Source of the DNA: Turbatrix aceti
Taxonomy: Eukaryota; Nematoda; Chromadorea; Rhabditida; Panagrolaimidae
Direction: 5' to 3'
Assembly (NCBI GenBank): GCA_963969345.1
Contig: OZ017767.1
Span: forward strand, 5,980,739-6,044,738
DNA: 64,000 nucleotides
In this document: positions 12,643-24,000 of the stretch, piece by piece
Numbering within the stretch: position 1 is the first letter of the stretch
Layout: each line of letters opens with the position of its first letter
The notes under the pieces: model-generated
The model's database searches: none
What the model was told of the DNA's origin: nothing
Seen by the model: the letters and a program-made list of their open reading frames with translations, nothing else
Made by a program: the position numbers and the translations under genes

Positions 12643-14031
12643 ATGATTTGCCGCATCTGGGTGCACTTGCTCTTTTTGCTGGCTTACTTCGCAGAGCCGT
12701 GTCTCTTTTTTTCCGAACGACGGGGCTACGTCGAGAACAGGGAACGCAGCGTGACTGTTCCCGTCAAGTTTACCAAGTGAGTTTTTGGGTTTGGAAAAGA
12801 TTTGGGGCAAAAATATATTTTTTCTTTTCCAGTGAACAATTCAAATCCATCGAACGAAGGATGATGAATGTTCTCGGCATCCGGCGACCGCAGCTCACGA
12901 AGCAGCCGGACCAATTTCTCTCCCGGTACATGAAGGCGCTCTACAGGTTCTGGGAACGGCAAAAGTCCGAATTTGACACGCTCCTCAACAATGAGATCAG
13001 AACTGCTTCGGCGGAAGATTCGTCTTCTTCCGTGTCGGCCGAGGCGGAAGAGGACTATGGTTTCGAGTCACTTTTCACCTCCGACGTCCGTATCGACGCA
13101 GTCGTCGGCTTCACTGCCAAGTCCATAGTCGGCGACAGTGATATTTTTGGATCCGAATTTGCTGAGATCAATTTTGGCACGGCGAGAGACAATATTATGG
13201 AAGATGACACTCTGGGACTCGTCCGAGCGGAAGTTTATCTCGCAGTTCGAAACGATACAATCGAGTTGTCGTCGTTGTACCTCTTTGTCAACCATGGTGA
13301 AGATCTCGTGCCAATTACAACTCAAATGGCGCCTGTTCATCTGAATGACACAGACATGATGGCTTTTGACATCACGCACATTTTTAACGGGTGGATACAG
13401 TATCCCGACGTTCAGCGGGTGCTGTACATGCGAGTGAGTATTTTTTCGTGCTTGCTCGGGGTTCGATTACAGGTGTAATTTTCAGGTGATAGACTTCGAC
13501 GGAAACACTCTTCTCCCCGAGCAGTGGCTCATCAACGAGATCCACACTTTTGGCATTGGATTTTTTGCCGAAGATAACAGCTCGGAGCGCGTGGCTGCCA
13601 GGGAGCGAAGAAAGCGTGCCGTCGACGTCGAATCCAACGATGTCAACGACAACCCGTACGCAAAAGCCCAACCAAGTGTGCCACACGTCATCGCGGCTTC
13701 CCAGAACGAAGATGCATCTTGCAAATGCCATCTTGAGACTCTGTACATCAATTTCAAGGATATTAATTGGCACATGTTCGCAGTGGCGCCGGCCGGCTTT
13801 AACGTCAACTATTGCCTTGGTTCGTGCAATCTCACCGAGATGAACGTCAAGAACGCCACGCACCACGCCTACATCCAGGATCTCGCGAGAGTTCAGAACA
13901 AGGGCGGCGTCGAGGCTGTCAAATGCGCGCCCGTTCACATGGATTCGTTTTCTTTTCTTTTCCAGTCCGATGACCAGACTATGGTCAAGCGATACGCGGA
14001 TATCGTCGTCACGGATTGTGGATGCGTTTGA
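12643..14031 (+). CDS. TGF-beta superfamily ligand precursor
   Basis: Secreted growth-factor precursor. Three exons (12643-12776, 12833-13433, 13486-14031) give 426 residues: hydrophobic signal (ICRIWVHLLFLLAYFAEP), long propeptide, furin-type site RERRKR (284-289) and a C-terminal cystine-knot domain. Knot signatures include LYINFKDINWHMFAVAPAGF, NYCLGSC and the terminal DCGCV. Mature-domain cysteines are 324, 326, 355, 359, 392, 423 and 425. Most relatives have CC where this protein has KCAP (Cys392), so the cysteine that normally links the two subunits is absent. An additional cysteine (324) sits two residues before the first knot cysteine. The start is the first ATG before the hydrophobic stretch; an in-frame ATG at 12580 is possible but would put 21 residues ahead of the signal. 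The BMP versus activin subfamily is not decided. Confidence 0.92.
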
Positions 14032-14269
14032 CCCGGCGCGGAGGGCGTCTGTTAATTTAAGCTTCAACTTTGAGATTTTTTTGTACAGCGGATAAATGCG
14101 TATATAGCCCCGATTGATTTTCACGTGAGTGTACGTACGCGTTGCATTGCTCTAATCATTTTTTTTATCAGTGTGCATTGTTCAGAAGAAGAGAAACAAT
14201 TGATGGACGGTTCGGCTTAAAAGCAAAGTGATGGCAGCAAATCAGAGTCGCGGTCGCGGTTGTGGAGGT

Positions 14270-15667
14270 TCAGGAAGTGGCAGTCTTCCAGCCCTTGTTC
14301 AGGATGAGAATTCCGATGAGGCCGGCGTAGATGAGAACGAAGAGTACGGCAAAGTTGTGCAGTAATCCCAGGTTGTGCGGACAGCTGAGGTGGAGCATAC
14401 AGCCGTCGGGCTCGCTAAAAGCAACAAAACAAACTGTTAAAACAACGCCAAAGGATATATTAAAAACAAACAAGAGGTAGAAAAAGTTGGCACCAACGAC
14501 CTGGGCCACGCTGAGCGCGAAGATGACGTAGCTCGCGTTCGAGTACCACCGACGAACGCCGTGCCGGAATCTTCTGGAGGTCTTTGGGAAGACAAAGTTC
14601 ACAAATCCGAACAAAAGCTGAAAAATTATACTATCGTAAATTTTTGCATTTCAAAACACCAAAAAACAAAAAAAATCAGTCTTATCAAAAAGGAACAGAA
14701 CGTTTTTGTTGAATCTGCACGCCTAGTAAAATAAATCCTGGAGATGATTCCAGAGTAAGCGGATTACACTCCCCCAGGCATCAGAAAAAAAATGTTATTT
14801 CTGGGTGTGGCGTGATGCTGACTTACGTGGAGGGTGTAGATGACCAAAATGCCAACTGATATCCAGTCGTAGAACGTCGCCATCGTGTCGGGAGTGGGCT
14901 GATTGGCAGCTTTCAGGTCGTTGATCCGCTTGATGTTGAGCGCGAAGGCAAAAGCGCCGAGGGCAAGTGCCAGGACGTGAAAGATGGTGCTGATCGAGTT
15001 TGCCAGGAGCCTGTCTTCATGACGGTAGATTCGAAATGATAAAATTGCTGGAAAAAAAATTGATGCGTCATGCCAACAAAAAAATTATGCTGCAGCAAAA
15101 AATGACTGTTATCGACAGAAAAAAAAAGGAAAAACGGATGCTCTGGCATGTAATCAACGCAGGTACACCCAAGTAGGAGTCAACCCAACCGACTGACCAT
15201 CTATCGCAACGGGACAGGTCGTCAATCGATAACAACAAGACAAAATCCAACTTTTATGCGACCACAAATTTTTCTTTTTGTTTTCTCGCGCGTGTTATCC
15301 TTGCCTGTCTCCCGTACCTTCGCCCTGGAAGAAAACCAGTCCCAAAGTGGCAAAAAGCGTGTGGTAGTTGAAGAAGCCGTAGTACCGAACGTTTGGATTA
15401 TTCTTGTCGTACGCTGCCCATTGAAGGCCGTCGTTGAGGGTGCCAAAGACGTATCCTGCATTTCAAATTTGTGTTTTGAATAATTATATTTTTTTGAAGG
15501 AACATACCGTTGACCGAGAGCATAACAACACCCATTACGTGAGCCAGGAGAGTGAGAAAGTCAAAATATCGCATAGATTGGACGTACTTTTTCTGGCCAT
15601 TATCAGAAACGTAGGATCTCGTTCCAACCGTAGAGCCCCATGGATCGATGACAGCGCTGCCCGGCAT
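14270..15667 (-). CDS. cytochrome b561 family membrane protein lacking two heme histidines
   Basis: Five exons (15667-15508, 15455-15318, 15047-14827, 14617-14472, 14414-14270) join in phase to 269 residues with about six membrane helices. Family hallmarks are FFNYHTLFATLGLVFFQGE followed by AILSFRIYRHE, then IFHVLALALGAF, LLFGFVNFVFP and, near the end, an EPDG stretch and LNKGWK. Cytochromes b561 normally move electrons across membranes through two hemes held by four histidines. Here the helix-2 (His85) and helix-3 (His123) ligands are present, but the helix-4 position (usual SLHSW) reads TFYDW and the helix-5 position reads SNASYVIF. One ligand of each heme pair is therefore missing. The ATG chosen is 24 nt after an acceptor (AG at 15693-15692); an additional upstream coding exon cannot be excluded. 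Confidence 0.85.
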
Positions 15668-15691
15668 CTGGCTTTGGCCGACGTTCAAGTG

Positions 15692-16424
15692 CTAACAAAA
15701 AAGCGGGGAAATAAATGTCAGGAATTCAGTGGGACGCGCCCAGACGTGTACGGGTAGGCGCTCTCCGGCTGAGGTTCTTGATCAGTCCTCGTAAACGCGT
15801 CGCGCTGCTATCAGCAAAGTTCTTCGTTGTCGTCGTCGTCGTCGTCTCTGCCGGCGGCCGGCGTCGTTAATTTATTTGCAGCACGTGTGTCCTCTCGTTT
15901 CTGCAACAGAAGAATCCAGGAAAGGCATCCAGGTAGAAATCGGTTATTATCCTTGGGAAAGAATGAATGGGGCGCGAGTGATAAAACCGAGCCGCGCCTA
16001 TCCAAAAAAATAAAATGGGAATTTACCGGGGCCGATGTATCATGCACCTGGCCCGTGTTGTGTCAAACAAACCCCCTCCTCCCTCCCAAATAAGCACCCC
16101 CGGTCTCGCTCGTATGATTACGTGTTTCCAAACGATTATCGAGATTGGTAAACAAGAGCGTTATTCATGCTTACGTTAGGTGCAGCACGGCTTCGTCGGC
16201 GCTTCTTCTTCTTCTTCCTGATAGTGACCAGGCAGAATTTTCTTTCTGACCGACCGACCGCAAGGTGATTGCGTCGGAGGCATCGGTGGAAGCTTTGCAC
16301 GCGTTAACGGGGACAGCAGAAAATTGCTGCGTCCAAAACACGAAAAACAGTATCAAATGCGGAAGTCTATAAAACAAAGCGTGTCGCCATAAAAAAGTAA
16401 TTATAACACTCCGCCCGATTACAG
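15692..16424. other. divergent promoter region of the b561-like gene and PEX6
   Basis: About 730 bp without a convincing gene. It contains a short GTC trinucleotide run (about 15827-15846), which creates an acidic poly-Asp frame on minus that is not taken as real. Confidence 0.4.
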
Positions 16425-16438
16425 ACGCCTCCGGAGCA

Positions 16439-19300
16439 ATGCAACCACCAAATCCAACCCGAATGCTCTCCATGAGGAAATCTGATGGCTCAGTCGTCGA
16501 AAGCGGCGAAGAAAATCCACTATTATCTCGGGTATCGACTCAGACGCAGCTTCACGACTTCTTCGACGATGCTGATGACGAAGCCGACGCTGCAATGATC
16601 GCCGAGCGGTGGGAGCAGTTCAAGGCCACTCAGCAGGCATCTTCAAAGTTTGGCATCTTTTTCGTCAATGATCAAACAGAGGAGCTTCGATTTGACGACG
16701 TTTTCAACGTTCAGGTGACGTCTGAAGTCCGGAAGAAGTCGTCAACTGGCAACTGTATGTTTTTGCAAATTGAAGACTTCGCAAAAAGGAAACTTGTCCC
16801 TGGAGCTGCTTATGTCGCGGATTTTTCGTTCCAAAATCGAGGAAATGAATCAACTGTTAGGAGAGCGGTTTTCCTGATGCCAGTAGTCAGCGACGAAGCT
16901 TCAGAGGGTTGCACGGCTCTGGTGGATGCATGCACGTGGTTCAACGTTACGGGTTACACTGCGCGTGCTTCCGGGAAGTTGATTGTCAGAATTAGAGTGT
17001 GTTCAGCTAGCTTTCGTCGACAGAAACATAATTTCCTCTTTTAGAGACCAGCTTCTCCACAACCTCTTCGCGAGATCAAAATCCGCCCTATCAGCTCTGA
17101 ATCGACCCGTTCGCCACCAAAATCAGCGCTTCAGACGGTCCTCAGACGCCACTTTGCCTCGCCAAAGCTCCTGCACTGCGGCGACGTCTGCGAAATTATT
17201 TCCGCCGATCCAGGAAAAACTAATCCGCATCTGAGATTTGTTTTCGAGGTCGAATTCGCGAATACCTCACAAAAGACGTCTCCAGGCGACAAAAAAGCGT
17301 GTGGAATCGTCAACCATGCCACAGCGATCTACGAGCTTCCAAGCCGGCGTCAAAGATTCCCGAGACACGTATTTGATTCTGAATTCGAGTTTCTACCCCC
17401 TTCCGCGGCAGAAATCGGCCACAAACTCGGTCGGCTGCTTGTGTCCCATTTTGCACCTTCAGTGACCGACGAAAACGAGACAGAAACACAATTATCTCTG
17501 ATCTCGGTGCTGGCAGGAACTCCTGGATCCGGGGATTGTCTGATTCTGGAGTTCGCAGCGGACAGCGCCGGCGTTGACCTTTTCTGGATCAATTGCTTCG
17601 ATCTCTGGAGCCCGGATGGGTCTTCTACGACGGAGGCTATGGAAAGTGTTCTGCTGAATGGTGAGAAAACCGATGTCGTTTATCTGCCAAAACAATGAAA
17701 CCAATAAAAAATAAAATAAAAGGGGGCAAAGTTTTATGAAAATAGTTTACAAAAAAACACATTTTGCATTTTTTCTACCTTTTTTAATCATTTTAAAATT
17801 TGAAAAAAAAACTTTTCACATTTTTTTTTTGATTTTGACAATTTTTTTTATCGGGCCGACAAAAAAATCGGCCCGCTGAGATTCTTGATTGTGATTGCTT
17901 CATAACATACTTTTGTTTCAGCCGCTCTCAGCCAGCCTGCCGTTATCGTCGTCAAAAACATTGACGCGCTCGTTGAAGACCCGGCCGTTACCCTGGAGCA
18001 AGGTAAAAAATGTTTCACGCCCAGAAAACTTATTCCAACGTTATTTTTAGGAAACAAAACTCTAGAACGCCTTTGTAAAGCCCTAGAAGGCTCAAACTAC
18101 GCCGTTGTTTTCCTGTGCCCTCGAGCAGAACTTCCCAGTCTGCCCTCACCTGTAGCCCGCCTCATCCACTTTGAATTCATCATTCCAGACCTCAAAGACA
18201 GCGACAGAGTTGATTTCTTCCGTTTTTGGCAGAAAAAGGCCGGGCGCTGTGACGGGGTGATCGTCGACGTGAAAGAAGACGAATTTGCAGCTCTTGTCAG
18301 GGTTAGTTTCGTATTTTTTGGGGAAAAACCGGTCACCAGAATAATTTTCCAGGGTTTCGTGCTATCAGAATTGACACAACTCACCCGAGATTGCCATCAT
18401 TCTGCCATTATAAATTCGACCTCCACCATTGATGCCAAAACCGTCGAAGCAGCCGTCGCGCTCCGCAACGCGGCCGTAGCTTCCTCAATTGGGGCCCCCA
18501 AGATCCCAAATGTCCGCTGGGACGACGTTGGTGGCCTCGAAGACGTCAAAAAAATCATCGCAGAGGCTCTGCGGGCCAATTTGACCCTCAGCAAGCCAAA
18601 TAGCCTTCTTCGACGCTCGGGAATCCTGCTCTACGGTCCTCCAGGCTGCGGCAAGACGCTCATAGCCAAAGCCGTGGCTAGCGAGTTCCGAATCGCTTTC
18701 CTCGCTGTCAAAGGACCAGAATTGCTCAATCAGTACGTCGGGCAGTCAGAAGCCAATCTTCGAGCCATTTTCGAGCGCGCTCGTCTCGCTTCACCTGCGG
18801 TCGTGTTTTTCGATGAAGTCGACTCGCTGGCACCTGCCCGGGGTGCTGCTGGAGACTCGGGAGGCGTGATGGATCGCATGGTGTCCCAGCTGTTGGCTGA
18901 ACTCGACACCCTCAATTCCTCGGACACCGCTGAGGTTTTTGTCATGGCCGCCACGAATCGGGTCGATCTGATCGACCCGAGTCTCCTTAGCCGGGGCCGA
19001 TTCGACAATGCCATTCACGTCCGACCTTATGGAGACGTCGCTGAAAAAGTACAGGTCCTAAGACCACTTTGCAAGAACCTAAACCTCGAACCCGGTCTCA
19101 CCCCTGAAATCATCGCTGCCGAGTGTCCAGCCACCGTCTCCGGAGCGGAACTCGCGGCTCTCGTACAGAAAATGACTTTCTCAGCGCTCCGGGAAATTAT
19201 CGGACGCCTAGAATCTTCCACGCCTCCCCCGCCCAATTTGACCCCCCAAACAGCCATCGTAATTACCCACAAACATTTGTCCGAGGCTTTGAAACAGTAA
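16439..19300 (+). CDS. prx-6: peroxisomal AAA ATPase PEX6
   Basis: PEX6 pairs with PEX1 to pull the ubiquitinated import receptor PEX5 out of the peroxisome membrane. Five exons (16439-16996, 17045-17660, 17922-18002, 18051-18301, 18353-19300) give 817 residues. The second AAA domain is complete: VRWDDVGGLEDVKK, Walker A GPPGCGKT (597-604), the GPELLNQYVGQSE pore-loop region, Walker B VVFFDE (about 652-657), DSGGVMDRMVSQLLAELD and an arginine-finger region ending LLSRGRFD. The first AAA domain is degenerate, with GTPGSGDC where Walker A should have Lys (about residue 350) and KNID in place of Walker B, as is usual for PEX6. An acceptor ends at 16424, 14 nt before the ATG. Intron 2 is 261 nt and AT-rich. 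Confidence 0.95.
17852..17876. other. perfect 8-bp stem hairpin in PEX6 intron 2
   Basis: CGGGCCGA and its exact complement TCGGCCCG flank an A-rich loop inside an otherwise very AT-rich intron, about 45 nt before the acceptor. It may merely bring the splice sites closer; no known element matches. Confidence 0.4.
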
Positions 19301-19487
19301 AATCAATCGTAGATATACAAAAAAATCCTAGTTTTACTCCTTTTCACGAAATCATGTTACATCGACTAACAGGACAACAAAAACGAGAAAAAACTACCTT
19401 TTAAACAAAAAACACTTAAAAGACAGCCTTTCAGGTTGTTTGTCACGCCGGCCGAACCGAAGACAGCTTCAACTACGTTCGAGTCGC

Positions 19488-19895
19488 TTACAAGGCGAAC
19501 AGAATCATGAAACCCATGGTGAGGCAGAAAAGACCCATGGCCTCAGACAAGGCGAAACCGAGGATAGCGTAGGAGAAAAGCTGCTGCTTGAGGCCGGGGT
19601 TGCGAGCGTAACCGATGACGAGGGCACCGAAGACGTTGCCAATACCAGCTCCCTGTAATTGTCAGATAATATAAAACCCATCATGTCGGAAAAGTGTAAA
19701 GAAACTTACGGATCCAGCGACACCGACGGTAGCGGCACCAGCACCAATGTACTTGGCGGCAGAGTCGATATCCTTGCGGGCAACGGTGGTGTGAAGAGCG
19801 CGGGTGGCAAGGGCCGATTCGGCACGCATGGCAGCCATCGGCATGCGGGCGATGAGAGCGCGGCTAACGGGGGTGACGAGGCGTTGGCAGTACAT
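19488..19895 (-). CDS. mitochondrial ATP synthase Fo subunit c precursor
   Basis: Forms the rotating proton-carrying ring of ATP synthase in the inner mitochondrial membrane. Two exons (19895-19710 and 19652-19488) give 116 residues: an N-terminal mitochondrial targeting region rich in Arg and Ala ([19 protein letters not shown]), then the mature hairpin [21 protein letters not shown], loop [14 protein letters not shown] and helix [19 protein letters not shown], with the proton-binding glutamate in ALSEAMGLF. All signature residues are intact. An acceptor (AG at 19926-19925) lies 29 nt upstream of the ATG. An open frame upstream of this ATG continues through the acceptor and is not used. It converges with PEX6. 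Confidence 0.97.
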
Positions 19896-19924
19896 CTTCA
19901 GATCTGCGGCGCAACACGAAACGG

Positions 19925-21019
19925 CTAAAAGATAATTATTCAATCGATAAATATAAATTTTCACGGATTGCACGTAAAACACGAAAAAGCCATATCGCTG
20001 ATGGTAAAAAACAGTCTCCAAATGTCCAGCGACCAACTCCAGTGACAGATAAACCTATTCAAAAAGAAAACGGCGTTCCAGAACAACGCAAATCACCGCG
20101 ACTGATCGAAGGCAAAAAGCACACGAAGAATGAACGCTGCAGCAGAAAAGAACAAATGCGTCGACCGTAGACGATTTTTTTGCGTGTAGAAAGTATTTGG
20201 TGCGCACGCGCTCGTTCTATCGCACTGCAATCAGACAATTTGTGAGAGAAATAGCGACAGCGTACGCAGAGGCAGGCAAAAAGATCGATAGTGGTGATGG
20301 GAGAGGGGAGACTGCACCTTTACCTGCGTGGATGTTGCGTTTACACGGACGGATGATAGCAGACTTGACTGACTGCGATCAACCGGGGAACTGAACCTTT
20401 GGGAGCGTCGCAAGTCGCCAAAGAACAACCAAAAGTCAGGTAATGCAATTCCAGTACTTTTTTCTGCATCAACAGAACCGTAACTAATTAGATAACATCT
20501 TCTCGGTCATTATACCGTATTCAAGTATTGGATTACGGAGTTCGATTTTCACCCGTTTTTCTTTTGTCAAAAAAGTCAACGTTTGCGAATAGTTATGCAA
20601 TTATTTATTTTTTTAACATTTTTTCCATACGGATTGGATCACGATAACGGGGTATAACGAACACAGTTTAAAGGTACCCCGTATGAGATAGAAAAATACA
20701 GCTAGTAACTGACGAATTACAAGGATTCACGTGAGGTTGAGTATGTGGGGAGTTGGGCATGCATGTCGACGTGTGGCATGGAATTGGGGGGAAAAATGGC
20801 AGTCCGGGGATCGATTGTCGAATGCAACGATAACGGGAAATGTGTCTGTCTACTGACGACACGGAAGGGAAAGAAAAGAAAAGGAAATAAAGGACACAAT
20901 TTTGTACAACTAAAAATCAAGTCATATGTCACGGGAGTTCAGCGAGATATCGTTTTTGTTGTGGGTGTGGATTGATTGGATTGCAAGCATGCAGGCAGGC
21001 AGACAGGCAGACTGGTCGC
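19925..21019. other. spacer: ATP synthase c promoter side and KASH gene 3' flank
   Basis: No convincing gene. A minus-strand AATAAA hexamer (TTTATT on plus, 20604-20609) is a candidate poly(A) signal for the KASH gene, about 410 bp past its stop codon. Confidence 0.4.
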
Positions 21020-24000
21020 CTACGAAGGCGGCGCACCGTTTACGTAGTACAACTGAGGACCGAACGCGCGTCGCCAGTTGTTGGGATGCTGGTCGTCGTA
21101 GCCGAAGAAGTAGAAAAGCGCCAGGAAGAAGACGACGACGCCGCTCGCGAAGAGAACACGGGCGAGACGAGAATTGCTGAGCGTCTGCATGGCCCGGGCG
21201 ATGAAGGATCGCTCGTCGGCAGCATGCTGCGTGGCCACAGACTCGGTCGTCGAAGTCTGCGTCGTCGAAGACACCATCGAGGAGCCGAAGTTGCCGTGCT
21301 GCAGCAGCGGATGGACGGTTTCCGATGTACGCGAGGCCGTTTGATGCCTCCTGCGCCGAACTGGGGACGAGGGAATGGGTGGCGACGGATGCACGGGTTC
21401 TGGAGAAGAAGCCAGCAAATCGTCGAAACTGAAAAAAAAGGAAAACAATGCATAAAATGAAAGAACTGATCGATGATGTTTCAAATCACGTGATTTCATG
21501 ACATGACTGGCCACTTTTATTCGAAAAGAACAACATCTGTCCTGGCAGGATTATCCTGACACGAATTTTTTTTGTTCAAAAAACAGAGCCGTGCGAGGAT
21601 GCATTTTCTCGGCACGAATTTTTTTCCGTTCAAAAGCAGTCCTCCAGGATGCATTTTCCCGGCACGAAAATCTAATTTTTTTCCAGAAAACTTACCAAGT
21701 CTGAAGCGTGAGCAAGTTGTCCTTGTACGCGCGGTACTGTTGCCAATACTGAGATTCCTTGGTGGGCTTGGGGCGGCCGCTGAGCTCGGTAAGCTCCGAA
21801 AGCTGAGTCGTGAGGCGGTTGCACACGCCTTCGAGAGCCCGAAGTCGCTTTTCGCAAGCTTTGAGATCTCCTCGGATGCCCTGCAAAACCAACGATGCAA
21901 TACTGCTCCAAATGCCTTCAAATAACAACAAACCTCAATGGCACCACTGTTGCGTGCACTGCTGTCGGTCGAGACGGCCTGCAGCTTCGCGCGGAGATCG
22001 TTGAGTGCCACCGAGAGGCAGCCCAACTCGGTGTACCTGTCGAGACTCGCCTCCAGCTGGTTCGTCTTGGCACTCACGCTCTGGAGCGTCTCTTCGACGG
22101 AGCGAAGCGTCATGCCGAAATCAAAGGTGTTTAGGCCGGTGTTTTCGTCGGCGAGTTGCTCGAGTTCCCTTCGCTTGGCTTTGACGGCTGCCACGAGCTG
22201 TTTGCGACCGGTGATGAAGGACTGCACGTCGTCCAGCTTCATGCCGGTCGCGTCGACAGCCTTGATCGACTCAAAAGCCTGCTGGATGGCCGCGATGCCC
22301 GATTGGACGGTTTTGAGCGTCTCGACTTCGCGTTCCTTCGCGATGAGTGGATCGCTGAGGTCTCCGGGACCCACGGTCTCGAGAAGATCGTTCCACCGCT
22401 TGATATGGTAGTCAGCCTCGTCGACTTGTTTCTGCAACCGACATTTTTTATTATCCCCGCTTGCAATCGCAGAAAAAAATTACTAACCTCATTGCTGGCT
22501 CTCGGGACGGCTTTTACGATAGCAGTGAGTCGCTTGACGTTCTCACGGGCCAGATTTCGCACGGCCACGTGGACTTCGCCGTTTTCGGGTTCATCAACGT
22601 CGGCATTGTCCATCGCGCACCTCGAGCGTTCATAATCGTTTCGAGAGTCATGAATAGCGGTTTCGAGCTCCTCGGTGACGTCTGGCAGCTGGGAGGCGAA
22701 ATCCTCGTCGATGAGCGTGTCGCCGAGGATGGAAGACACGGAAACTTCCATGTCAACAACAGGGCAGAGGTGTTGGGGATCCTGAAAGCACTAGAAATGA
22801 GAAAATTGAACAAAAACGCGTCAGGTGCTTGCGAGAACAAATGAAACCAAAAATGAGGGAAAACGAAAGTGGTGGGGTCGTAACTGGAAAACTTATGCGC
22901 TTTTTCGAGGAAAGAAAGAAACGATATTGTCAATGTTCTAGGAAAAGGAGGGATCAGGCCATCTTTTGGAGCTGTCACCATGGCAACCTGCGTAAAAGAG
23001 GCTCACAAATGACCAAGCGGCTCATCCTTTGTAGCACAGATAATCTCAGAACGCAACTGACAGCCGGAAATTGTGTATGTATTGAAATTGTAGCGCGAAG
23101 CCAAAGAAAAAGTGCGCAGCTTGGACTCTTGTTTACGCGTGCGCGCGCGCGGCAACCACTAAAGTCAGCCGTGACAACGTTAACGTTGCCGGCCTGCGTG
23201 TACCGCAATACTATATTTTCCAGGTTGTTACACGCAGCTGAGTCAACCAACAACATGCATGCAAACACGCTCGCAACAAGTGACTCACCCTGTAGTCGTC
23301 CCACTCGTAGTGGGCATCTCCAGCATCGCTGACTGTTCCGTTCGACGTCGAAGACGCGTCCGAGGACAGCGAATCTCTCCTCGACGTTACGGACACTGAC
23401 TGCGGGCTTGGGCGCCTCAGAGTCGAGCTGTACAGTGGATGACCGAATTCCGCGAGTTGCGCGTGAAAAGAATTCGACTGCACGTCTGAAAATTTCAAAA
23501 TGAACGATTCCATGGGCTAAAAACAGGCCAAAAACGCACTTTGAAAGCTGTTAACCCTGCCTTTCGTGGCGAAAGCCTCGACGTGATCCGACACGCTGCG
23601 ATGCATCTTTCCAGACTTCTCCAGCCTTCTCTTTGACCCGCGAGTCGAGTGCAGAGACTGCGACATCGGATCGGCGTTGAGGGAGGGATTGGAAGCCTGG
23701 AAAATATACACAGACTCTTCCATGCCGACGTTGGTCAGGGACTGCTTCTGGAAATAAATGTTCTGCGGACGAGCGGCCTTCTTGAAGCGCCTCTTCTTGC
23801 TGGAATGAGGCAGCGGGGGCCGGGAGGCCGTCGCTGCGAGAGGCGTCGTCATCGCTGGCGAGAAGGGGAAGGACGATCGGGCGCGACTCGCGGCAACGTC
23901 GCTTTCCTCGCTCGACGCATCGCCTGATTCGGAATGCGCCATGCCGGAGGTGGACGTGGTCGTGGTGGCAATCGAGCGCCGCTGAACGCAGGAAACTCGT

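Noticed and set aside
15811..16047. Minus-strand frame with a poly-Asp run, as a possible first exon of the b561-like gene
   Set aside because: The run comes from a GTC trinucleotide repeat and no donor joins it in phase to the next exon. An acceptor just before the chosen ATG explains the 5' end better.
17045..17660. Broken Walker A (GTPGSGDC) in PEX6 as a sign of a pseudogene
   Set aside because: Degeneracy of the first AAA domain is normal for PEX6; the second AAA domain and all splice phases are intact.
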